NCBI GenBank assembly: GCA_026421245.1
Contig: JAPKDJ010000001.1
Coordinates: 62,001-126,000, forward strand
Direction of reading: 5' to 3'
Length of the DNA stretch: 64,000 bases
Origin: Akkermansiaceae bacterium
Lineage (GTDB): Bacteria; Verrucomicrobiota; Verrucomicrobiia; Verrucomicrobiales; Akkermansiaceae
Positions 1 through 7,232 of this stretch are shown here, piece after piece (within the stretch, counting starts at the first letter, position 1; every line of letters begins with the position of its first letter). The notes below the pieces were generated by a model that was not told the DNA's origin, ran no database searches, and saw nothing but the letters and a program-made list of their open reading frames with translations. The translations under genes and the position numbers were made by a program.

Positions 1-582
1 GCAGAGGTGGATTTTCATGTTAGGGCTGCTTGCCCACGAGACGGTCGTGCTGAAAATGAAGTTTCCGGAAATCGGGAGCTTCTTGCCTATGAATCCGGCG
101 GCATGTGAGAGCATGACTCCGTTGGTGAATTTCCATCTGTTCTCATTTGACTGGGTCCAACTATCGATTCCCTTGGGCCCCCGGTAGAGGGTTCGCTGGG
201 GGGTGACACCAAAAAAGACCGACTCGATTTGTGTTCGAGGGATTTCTAGTGCTCCGGCAAACCAGGTTTGGAATGTGAGGTGGGTTTCGCTGAGTGCCAC
301 CACCTCTCCGGGGAAGCTATCTCCGTTTTTGAGCTTGAGTTTCTGCGAGTTTTTTTCGAGTTCGCTGGTGGCGGTGTCCGCGAAGTTCAGGCGGAGGAGG
401 TCCTTGTTCAAGACATTCAAAGGAGTGTCGCTGTGGGGAGTGGCGACTTCGATGAGCCCGTCTTTTAAAGCGATCACTTTGCCAAAAAAGAGGTCTTCGT
501 TCTTCAAGGTGATTTGGTCATTCACCACAGCGCCGAAGCTGGCAGCGAAAAGGAGGGAACTTGAGAGGAGAAAGCGACGCAT
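1..582 (-). CDS. Secreted hypothetical protein, paralogue of the next gene (3' end outside window)
   Basis: The gene reads leftwards from an ATG at 580-582 and stays open for 194 codons to the window edge, so its C-terminus is missing. Residues 1-17 (MRRFLLSSSLLFAASFG) look like a signal peptide, so it is probably exported. The body resembles the neighbour at 601-2373: 'LKNGDSFPGEVVAL' matches 'LVSGDRIPGEIISL', 'LEIPRTQIESV' matches 'LTIPRTHLKSI', and both continue into 'LYRGP'/'FYTGP' followed by a Trp-containing strand. The two are therefore tandem paralogues, only 18 bp apart and probably co-transcribed. A repeated G-D-x-(I/F)-P-G-E motif suggests short beta repeats. No enzymatic motif is visible. 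The family is unknown to me; export and paralogy are the supported statements. Confidence 0.85.
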   Translation of the reverse strand, partial: MRRFLLSSSLLFAASFGAVVNDQITLKNEDLFFGKVIALKDGLIEVATPHSDTPLNVLNKDLLRLNFADTATSELEKNSQKLKLKNGDSFPGEVVALSETHLTFQTWFAGALEIPRTQIESVFFGVTPQRTLYRGPKGIDSWTQSNENRWKFTNGVMLSHAAGFIGKKLPISGNFIFSTTVSWASSPNMKIHLC

Positions 583-600
583 TGTGAGAAGGAAGTGATT

Positions 601-2373
601 TTAAAAGTCGTCGAACCAACTCGATATGTCGGGTGAAGTTTCGACGAAGCGAAGGATGTTTGCCGACTTAAGATCGACTGAAATTTTCCCAAGAAAGGGG
701 GATGTTCCCTCCAGAGTTGTCTTGGTGGCTGACGTTGGCGCGATTTGGATTCTTCCGAAGGGCTTGTAGAGGATGGTAATGGGGTCCTTTTCCCACAAAT
801 ACTTTCCGTTGGTTTCGACATCTTCGAGATCAGTCTGTGAAGCCCCTTTCAGAATGATCTTGGATAGGTCGTCAGCCGGAATTTGGACATCCGTATAGCC
901 TGTCTTGAGACGAGCAATCCCGTTTGTGATGCTGGTAAGTTCTCCCGAGAATCGATCGATGCCGTTGGTGAGCAAGACAACATCACGATCAGGGTGATTC
1001 ATACTTTTGGCGCTGTCGGTCATGCCATTCCAGCTTGTGATCGCGATATCGGAGATCTTGATCTGCGAGCTTGAGGTGTTGTTTGCGATTCCAAACCCTT
1101 TCCCCTTTCCCACATATCCTGAAAGATCATTCCACTGGGCTGCATAGTCACCATTGACAAACAACATCACAAGGGCCTCTTCACGGTTGTATCGAATTTC
1201 GATTTCGGCGTCCCCAGATTCTGAAAGTGACATACTACTGCGAGTTGTGCTGAGGCGTTGTGAGCGGGCGATTCCGGTATCGCTGAAGTCATTCCGGGAG
1301 AGGCTTGGATAGCTCGAATAGATCGTCATGGTGTAACCTGTGCCGTAAATGTCGGCGTGGGTAAGGTTCGTGGGGTTAATCCAAGGAACATTCTGGAAAC
1401 CCTCACCTTTGCGGAGGTCGAGAAGTCGTTCTTCTTTGAGAGGAGCAGGTTCTTTTTCTTCCTCTTTTGGTGCTTCGGTTTTTTTCTCCTCTTCACTCGG
1501 GGCAGGGATTACTTCGTTAGCCTCAGCTTCTTCATCCTCTTTTTCCTCTTTTTCCTCTTTTTCTGCAGGGAGAACGCGGACGAAGTCAGAGTGGAGGACG
1601 AGAGTGATGTTCAGCCGACCTTTCCACGAGGCTTTGAAGCGAATACGTCCGGCCTCAGGGAGCTCGGCATCGGGCATGATCAGTGGACGGGTGCCTAAGC
1701 TGTAGAAGGCGGCTCCAGAGTGGATCCAAGGAGAGGAGACTTCCTTTTTTTTCTCCTGTTTTTTCTTGTCCCCAACCTCTTCTGATTTCTTTTTAGCTTC
1801 CTCCTCTTTTTCCAGTTGAGCTTCGGTCTTTTTGTAGTCGAGAGTCATCCATCCAGCGCTGGTGAATGGTCCGGTGTAGAAAAGTTCGCCATCGAAGGGG
1901 TTTGGCGAGATCGATTTGAGGTGAGTGCGGGGGATGGTGAGGTTTCCTGCAACAGGGCTTTTGAGTGAAAGCGTTTTGTCATCTAACGAAATGATTTCGC
2001 CGGGGATTCGATCTCCGCTGACAAGAGTGATAAACGATGTTTTATCATCCAGGCCAACTCCCAATCCCCCTTTAAGGACGAGCTGCCGGACGCCCGGAAT
2101 TCTAAATTTGATCGGGCGGCTAATGTCGGTTCTTTCCCACAGGAGCCCTTCATCGATTCCCGAGAAAGTGCCATGCATCAGGTCCCCGTTCTCGAAAAGA
2201 AGGATGTCGCTTCCAGCGGGGTCGGGTTGAGGGAGCCCTTGCCCGCCGACTTCGGTGCTCTGCCGGGACAGCTTGTGATCGATGATGATCCCGTCCTGAC
2301 GAAGGAGAATCTCTGAACAAGCGAGGGTCGGAATCGCGGCGATGATGAATGGACTAATCCAGCGAAACTTCAT
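601..2373 (-). CDS. Secreted hypothetical protein with Lys/Glu-rich linkers and a concanavalin-like C-terminal half
   Basis: 590 residues. An N-terminal signal peptide (about 1-19, ending 'IPTLAC') may be a weak lipobox. N-terminal short repeats carry 'NGDLMHGTF' and 'SGDRIPGEI'. Two highly charged Lys/Glu linkers (about 184-212 and 270-320) interrupt the chain. The C-terminal half contains 'VMLFVNGDYAAQW' followed by 'GYVGKGKGFGIANN', a pattern seen in concanavalin/LamG-like beta-sandwich domains such as DUF1080-type proteins; this is a fold guess only. The start overlaps the stop of the upstream toroid gene by ATGA, which implies translational coupling. It is a tandem paralogue of the gene at 1-582. 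Function unknown; likely a periplasmic or surface protein. Confidence 0.85.
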   Translation of the reverse strand: MKFRWISPFIIAAIPTLACSEILLRQDGIIIDHKLSRQSTEVGGQGLPQPDPAGSDILLFENGDLMHGTFSGIDEGLLWERTDISRPIKFRIPGVRQLVLKGGLGVGLDDKTSFITLVSGDRIPGEIISLDDKTLSLKSPVAGNLTIPRTHLKSISPNPFDGELFYTGPFTSAGWMTLDYKKTEAQLEKEEEAKKKSEEVGDKKKQEKKKEVSSPWIHSGAAFYSLGTRPLIMPDAELPEAGRIRFKASWKGRLNITLVLHSDFVRVLPAEKEEKEEKEDEEAEANEVIPAPSEEEKKTEAPKEEEKEPAPLKEERLLDLRKGEGFQNVPWINPTNLTHADIYGTGYTMTIYSSYPSLSRNDFSDTGIARSQRLSTTRSSMSLSESGDAEIEIRYNREEALVMLFVNGDYAAQWNDLSGYVGKGKGFGIANNTSSSQIKISDIAITSWNGMTDSAKSMNHPDRDVVLLTNGIDRFSGELTSITNGIARLKTGYTDVQIPADDLSKIILKGASQTDLEDVETNGKYLWEKDPITILYKPFGRIQIAPTSATKTTLEGTSPFLGKISVDLKSANILRFVETSPDISSWFDDF

Positions 2374-3353
2374 TTTTCGTAAATGGGGAGAAAGCGATAA
2401 TTAAGCGCGAGAGAAAGGAGTGCTCCCGCAGTGTTGAAAGATTTTCCCCGGCTGCCCGGAAAGGAACCATCGGCACCTTGAATGGTGGAGAGGTAACGGG
2501 TGTTTTTAACATTCCATTCGTTCCAGACTTCTTCGTCCGAATGGAAAAGCGCCTGGGCCATATAATACTCGAAGTAGTAGGCGTAGTGGCGCTCGCGGTA
2601 ATTCAGATTTTTGGCAAGGTATTTGGCGCTGGCTTGATAGGGTTTCGTCTTGTGTTGTTTGGCCAATGATTCAGTGAGAACACCAATCGCGGTGAGGGTG
2701 GGGCGGTCGCCCATGGCCGATTGATATCCATAGCCCCCGTCGCTTCCCCGGCATTTACGCATGTATTTCATGCCCTTTTCAAGGGCGGTGTCTGGAACCG
2801 GAATTCCGGCATTGCGGGCGGCGTAAAGGGCGACAATCTGGCATCCTGCGATGGAAGTATCGGAGGTGGAAGCATCGGGGCTATAGCGCCAGCCGCCTTT
2901 TGGGTTTCTTTTTTGAGCACTCAGAATGAGGTCGACGGCTTTTTTTAGGGCCGGTGCGATTCGTTGATCCCGATACATTCCGTAGCATTCTGAGAGAGCA
3001 AGGGTGGCAAAACCATGGCTGTACATTGAACTTCCGATGTAGCCATTGCCCTTTTGCTGCTGTTCTAGAATGAAGTTGATACCATTCTTGATGTTTTTTG
3101 CATAGGGGCCGTGATTCGGGTCTTCTCCGTGTGCGAGGAAGGCCATCACAGCTAGCCCGACCACACCGGGCTCCGTTCCCACTCCATCAGGCCACGAACC
3201 GTCTTCCTGCTGACTGCTTGCGAGGGAGCGCAGGCCACGGGTGTAAATATTTTCAACTGCGACAGGGATGGGATCTTCCTCGCGACGAAGCGGATTTTGC
3301 CCCAAGGCGGGAAGTGCCATGGTGAGGGCTAGAATGGGGATCAAAAAACGCAT
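2370..3353 (-). CDS. Secreted squalene-cyclase/prenyltransferase-fold repeat protein
   Basis: 327 residues with a clear signal peptide (cleavage likely after 'ALPALG', about residue 18). The mature part carries several alpha-alpha toroid repeats of the terpene cyclase/protein prenyltransferase type: 'LASSQQEDGSWPDG', 'ILEQQQKGNGYIG', 'ILSAQKRNPKGGWRYSP', 'CRGSDGGYGYQ' and 'TIQGADGSFPG'. The DxDD acid motif of true squalene-hopene cyclases is not seen, and the protein is about half their length, so terpene cyclisation is unlikely. Exported proteins of this fold are frequent in PVC genomes, often beside DUF4175 or VWA proteins; their role is undefined. Its stop overlaps the next start by 4 nt. 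It sits in the middle of a leftward cassette downstream of the DUF4175-like gene. Confidence 0.85.
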   Translation of the reverse strand: MRFLIPILALTMALPALGQNPLRREEDPIPVAVENIYTRGLRSLASSQQEDGSWPDGVGTEPGVVGLAVMAFLAHGEDPNHGPYAKNIKNGINFILEQQQKGNGYIGSSMYSHGFATLALSECYGMYRDQRIAPALKKAVDLILSAQKRNPKGGWRYSPDASTSDTSIAGCQIVALYAARNAGIPVPDTALEKGMKYMRKCRGSDGGYGYQSAMGDRPTLTAIGVLTESLAKQHKTKPYQASAKYLAKNLNYRERHYAYYFEYYMAQALFHSDEEVWNEWNVKNTRYLSTIQGADGSFPGSRGKSFNTAGALLSLALNYRFLPIYEK

Positions 3354-3430
3354 GATGTGGAAGGGTGGGGAAAAGAGAGCCTGCCGGTCAAGGTCGTGAG
3401 ACAGTGGACGACAGGCCCGGGGTTTAAGTG

Positions 3431-3694
3431 TTATTTCTTTTTGGCTGTCTTGTTGTAGCCATCGAGGGCTTTTTGGAACTCAGCAGGGAGTTTGGTTCCG
3501 GACTTGCCGGCGGAGCGGGGGACACGACGTTCACCGTTCGTCTTATCCTTCGAAGCACCATTATTCTTGGTGTTCGCCGAATCAGATTCGCCTGTGTTTC
3601 CTTCACCTCCTTCTTGGGATTCGCTATCGGAGTCTTTCCCTTCCTTTTTTCCTTTGCCCATCATTTGGCCCATCATATCGAGCATGGCACCCAT
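3431..3694 (-). CDS. Small hydrophilic protein, possibly the C-terminal half of a split gene
   Basis: 87 codons starting 'MGAMLDMMGQMMG', then a low-complexity Lys/Gly/Glu/Ser stretch, then 'RRVPRSAGKSGTKLPAEF' and a basic tail. There is no signal peptide. It lies in exactly the same reading frame as the 119-residue gene at 3731-4090, separated from it by 12 codons that include two TGA stops (3731-3733 and 3713-3715). The abrupt Met-rich start and the lack of its own signal peptide suggest that it was, or still is, the C-terminal part of one exported protein. I do not recognise a named family. The reading frame is confident; independent translation is not. Confidence 0.55.
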   Translation of the reverse strand: MGAMLDMMGQMMGKGKKEGKDSDSESQEGGEGNTGESDSANTKNNGASKDKTNGERRVPRSAGKSGTKLPAEFQKALDGYNKTAKKK

Positions 3695-3730
3695 GCTCTT
3701 TTGCCGGCTTGGTCATCCGCCGGCAGATGG

Positions 3731-4090
3731 TCATTGAGACTTGGCCTTGGCCGCCTCGTAGATTTTTTCGATAATTTCAGTTTGCATGGCGATGGTATCG
3801 CCATCCGTGTCGGCATCCTCAAGTCGATCCGTGGCTTGGGCCATGAGGGTCTCGACCTGGGTCAAGAGCTCGATGACTTTGGGATTGGTTTGTTCGTCGA
3901 GAAGTTCCTGCGCATTGGCAGTCTGCTTATCTTGGTCAATGGAGACCTTTTCAGATCCTTCTTGATGTTTGACCAGTGCCTTGGCCTTTTCGGCTTCGGT
4001 TGGTTTCTTCGCCTCCTCCTTTGCGGGATCGGCAAAGCCGGTCGCAAGGAGCCCCGCCGAAGCGAGTGCGGTGAGTAGGGTTGCTTTCAT
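3731..4090 (-). CDS. Small secreted helical protein, possibly the N-terminal half of a split gene
   Basis: 119 residues. Residues 1-20 form a signal peptide ending 'LLATGFA'. The rest is predicted mostly helical and acidic, with 'QELLDEQTNPKVIELLTQ' followed by 'LEDADTDGDTIAMQTEII'. It begins 30 bp after the DUF4175-like gene and ends at TGA 3731-3733. The following in-frame segment (3431-3694) would extend it by about 99 residues if the two TGA codons were read through. Between the stops, the +1 frame encodes a plausible hydrophilic linker ('DHLPADDQAGK'), so two compensating indels are another explanation. Function unknown; context suggests an envelope partner of the DUF4175-like protein. 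Confidence 0.65.
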   Translation of the reverse strand: MKATLLTALASAGLLATGFADPAKEEAKKPTEAEKAKALVKHQEGSEKVSIDQDKQTANAQELLDEQTNPKVIELLTQVETLMAQATDRLEDADTDGDTIAMQTEIIEKIYEAAKAKSQ

Positions 4091-4120
4091 AGATTTATTG
4101 GTTCTTTGGTTGGGAATGGA

Positions 4121-6892
4121 TTAGGGGGTTTGCTTGGTCAGCTTTAATGAACGGAGCATTTGTTCCAGTGAACGAGTGCGAGAACGGATATCTTGCTCGG
4201 CCTGAACCATGCGCATGACTTTAAGCATGAATTCAAAGTCCTGCTCTTCGGGGCTGCCACCACCACCACCACCTCCGCCGCCACCTCCGCCGTCAGGCTT
4301 GGGGCCTTCCAGTTTCTCTGCCCAGCCTTTAAGGGTTTTTGACCATTTTTTGGCGAGGCGGGTTGAGACAAAGGTTCGATTTCTAAGAATCTCTCTGCGA
4401 AGCTGCTCGAGCTTTTCGTCGATGAGAGACTTATACATCTCATCATAAACCTCCTTGTGAATGGGTTTTTGAGTGCGGGCGTAGAATCGCTCCAGATCCT
4501 CCTTAATCCACCGGACATCGATGGTGGTCTTACTCTGCTGCTTTCCGAGTTCTTTGAGAAGACGGGCGTGGATCGGATCGATGTCGTCGCTTCCCGGAGC
4601 TGCTCCAAGAATAGGGAGGACGGCCTCCTCGTCTTCTCCCCGGAAAGCAGAGGTAAGAGCGGTGACAATCCCACCTTCTTCCGTGGAGGCACGCTTGAGG
4701 CGATTGACAAAGGTGGAGGCTTCAAAATTTTCGTTCGCCTGGTTGGTCTTTTCGATGGTCTCCTGCATCTTTTTAAGAGCTTCTTTCTGCTTCTCGATGG
4801 CATCCTTGAGATCTTGTTCGGTTTTTTCCGGAGTGGATTTTTGATCTTGAGCTTCGCCTAGTTTTTTAGCGACTTCGGGCATGTCCTCCTCGCCAAGTTC
4901 CTTCATGTTTTTGAGAGCATCAGCCATGTCCTTCATGGTCTTGTCATCGAGTTCACCGTTTCGGGCCGCGTCCTTGAAGATTTCCTCCATCTTCTTGGCA
5001 ATTTCCTTCATCTTCTCGGCGTTCTTGGCTTCCTCTTCCTGGCTCTTGGCGAGTTTCTCCTTGCCGTCTTCTTCCTGAAGTTCTTCGGCGGTCTTTGTTT
5101 TGTCGAGACGCTCGTTCTCGTCGAGGTTGTTCATCTCATTGCGTGCGGCATCTTCCAGTTCGCTAATGACACGGTCGAAGCGACTCTTGATGATTTGGGC
5201 ATGCTCGTCGCGAGTGAGGATGTAGATCGTGATGGGCTCGGAGTAGACACGGCCGCGGCCCGGCTTGTAGTCCTCGGTGTAGGCAGAGAGGAGGAGCTGT
5301 TGAGGCTCGATTCCGTAGGTTTGAGGTGAAAAAATGACCTGGTCACCAAGGCGAACAGAAGACGGGGAGCCTTTTTTTAAAGTGATCGAACCTTCCGCAG
5401 GCTTTCCTTCGGACGGTTTGGTGAATTCGCCCTTCCAAGATAGTCCGATTTCCTTGAGTCCAAAGTCGTCCTCGTTCAGGATTTCAAATTCCAGAGTCTG
5501 CTCAGCGAGAATGACGATGTTTCGTTCGATCCCCTGAATGTAGGACGAGGGTACCATGTCTTCGTTGGTTTCGATTTTGACTTGGAAGGAGCCTGCTCCA
5601 TCAAGGCCTTTGATGTCCTTCCAGGTGAAGGGGATTTCTACGTGGAATTTACCGAGTGCGACGGGCTCGCTTGAGACGGTATTCCCCGAGATGGAAACGG
5701 TGAGGTCACGGGCGTCTGGAAGTTTGGAGGCTTCGGCAAGCTCTTTGGCCTTTTTCTCGGTCTCAGCTTCGGCGGCCTCAATGTCGTCCGGGGTATCGGC
5801 TTCGATGGGAGCATCCGGACCTTCCAGTGGGAGGTCGTCAAGTGGCTCCGGAGTAAAGTGAGCGGTGGCGGAAGCAATCTCGCGGGAAAAAGTGCCTTTT
5901 AGGATGACTTTGCTGCCCTCAAGTGCGGTGAGCGCGCCGGTTCGGATATCCATGTTCCGGGGTTCCAGCTGAAGGTAGTCAGGGAGAGTGACAAGGGCTT
6001 CGAAGCCTTCGACTTCAGGGCGGGTTTCAGGCTCAACGCGGATTTTGTGAGTGGCGTCTCCAGCTGCGATGGTGATGCGGTCCCGAGCTTCCTGTCCGGC
6101 AAAGTCAAAGCGGTAGGTGCCATCTTCTTCAAGTTTGGCGTCGATCCAGTCTTGCAGGCCATAGCGGGCACGGGCGGTTTCTGGTTTTTCATCGCTGCCT
6201 TCTTTTAGTGGAGCTTCAAAGGTAAAGGCCTCTCCGAGGGGCACGACCATTGGGTTGGGCATCCTATCGAGATCAAACTGGGTGAAGGTGTAGTGCTCTG
6301 TGTCCGAAAGTGGCATGAGCCAGCGCTTGAGGGCATTGCCTCCGGCCTTTGGGGCGAGGGAGAATCCAAGAACCACGGCCGCAATTCCGACAGCGACTCC
6401 AATCCCGAGTTTTTTGTGGCGTGAGTAAGGGAGCGCCTGGTTCATGTCACGCTTTGCGGCCTGATTGGCAACGTGGATCATGGCGGCTTCGCGAAGTTCG
6501 GGAGAGAGAGCTTCCTCTGCTTCGTGTTGATCCTGAAGTTCGACGATACCAAGAAGTCGGTCACCCAGCTTGGGGAACTTTTTGGAAATCAGTCTGGCGA
6601 GTTGCTCTTCACGGCGATGACCATAGACCCAGCGACGAACCCAGTAGGGGGCAAAGACTGCAGCAAGCGAGGTTCCCGCGAGAAGGATGCCCAAGCGGGC
6701 CAGAGGAGGAAGAGGGAAAAAGCGCTCAAGAATGAAGACGATCAGGAAAGAAATCAGAAGTCCAAAAATGCCTGCCAGAACAGCTTCGGTGATCTTGATC
6801 CTCCAAAGGGCCTTTTGAAAATCTGCCAACTGATTGCGCAGATCCTTCGGAATGGCGATTTGTTCTTGAAGGGAAGGGGGGGCGTCAGACAT
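4121..6892 (-). CDS. DUF4175-like large membrane protein with coiled coil and poly-Gly tract
   Basis: 923 residues. Two transmembrane helices lie near the N-terminus (about 36-56 and 64-84), a short cytoplasmic helical region follows, and a third helix (about 162-180) leads into a large presumably periplasmic domain. A long charged coiled coil spans about 565-720 ('KEKLAKSQEEEAKNAEKMKE' type sequence). Twelve consecutive Gly residues occur near the C-terminus (codons around 4256-4293). The layout fits the DUF4175/TIGR02302-type families found in PVC bacteria and Proteobacteria; this assignment is from overall pattern, not a search. It is the first gene of the leftward cassette, opposite ftsZ across a 340-bp gap. 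No enzymatic motif is visible. A structural or scaffolding envelope role is an inference. Confidence 0.75.
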   Translation of the reverse strand: MSDAPPSLQEQIAIPKDLRNQLADFQKALWRIKITEAVLAGIFGLLISFLIVFILERFFPLPPLARLGILLAGTSLAAVFAPYWVRRWVYGHRREEQLARLISKKFPKLGDRLLGIVELQDQHEAEEALSPELREAAMIHVANQAAKRDMNQALPYSRHKKLGIGVAVGIAAVVLGFSLAPKAGGNALKRWLMPLSDTEHYTFTQFDLDRMPNPMVVPLGEAFTFEAPLKEGSDEKPETARARYGLQDWIDAKLEEDGTYRFDFAGQEARDRITIAAGDATHKIRVEPETRPEVEGFEALVTLPDYLQLEPRNMDIRTGALTALEGSKVILKGTFSREIASATAHFTPEPLDDLPLEGPDAPIEADTPDDIEAAEAETEKKAKELAEASKLPDARDLTVSISGNTVSSEPVALGKFHVEIPFTWKDIKGLDGAGSFQVKIETNEDMVPSSYIQGIERNIVILAEQTLEFEILNEDDFGLKEIGLSWKGEFTKPSEGKPAEGSITLKKGSPSSVRLGDQVIFSPQTYGIEPQQLLLSAYTEDYKPGRGRVYSEPITIYILTRDEHAQIIKSRFDRVISELEDAARNEMNNLDENERLDKTKTAEELQEEDGKEKLAKSQEEEAKNAEKMKEIAKKMEEIFKDAARNGELDDKTMKDMADALKNMKELGEEDMPEVAKKLGEAQDQKSTPEKTEQDLKDAIEKQKEALKKMQETIEKTNQANENFEASTFVNRLKRASTEEGGIVTALTSAFRGEDEEAVLPILGAAPGSDDIDPIHARLLKELGKQQSKTTIDVRWIKEDLERFYARTQKPIHKEVYDEMYKSLIDEKLEQLRREILRNRTFVSTRLAKKWSKTLKGWAEKLEGPKPDGGGGGGGGGGGGSPEEQDFEFMLKVMRMVQAEQDIRSRTRSLEQMLRSLKLTKQTP

Positions 6893-7232
6893 CGGTCGAT
6901 GGGTGGCAAAAAGTGCTTATGAAGACTCGCAGACATATTAAGGTGGTGCCAGCGGGAATTTCCGGTTTTCTCCTTTAAATAAACGGCGTCAGAAGGGCAC
7001 TTCCGGTAACCTCATTTCAAAAAATGAAGCCAGATTTTCTTATCTCAGCGTTGTCCACGAACCTTATGAATTTCTTCAAAAGGATACTTGTCCGCCTTGA
7101 TCTGAGGAAATCTGATCCCATTTCACATCGAAAGCAGGTTGCCGGAGGCCCTCTGAAGCCTGTTTTTGTTGGGTTTTTTAGCTGGTGACAAATGAGGGTA
7201 ATTGCTAAACAAAGCTTAAATTTCACTTTGCC
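6893..7232. other. Divergent intergenic region between the DUF4175-like cassette and ftsZ
   Basis: 340 bp that must contain the promoters for the leftward cassette and for rightward ftsZ. It is clearly more A/T-rich than the flanking genes. I see no convincing -35/-10 pair, no Shine-Dalgarno in front of the ftsZ ATG, and no strong inverted repeat. The short frames that cross it have no family resemblance. No RNA gene is evident. Confidence 0.6.

Noticed and set aside
4256-4293. CCN/GGN triplet run as a possible microsatellite or mobile-element scar
   Set aside because: It is an in-frame poly-Gly tract of mixed Gly codons in the DUF4175-like protein; it could vary in length but is not a mobile element.
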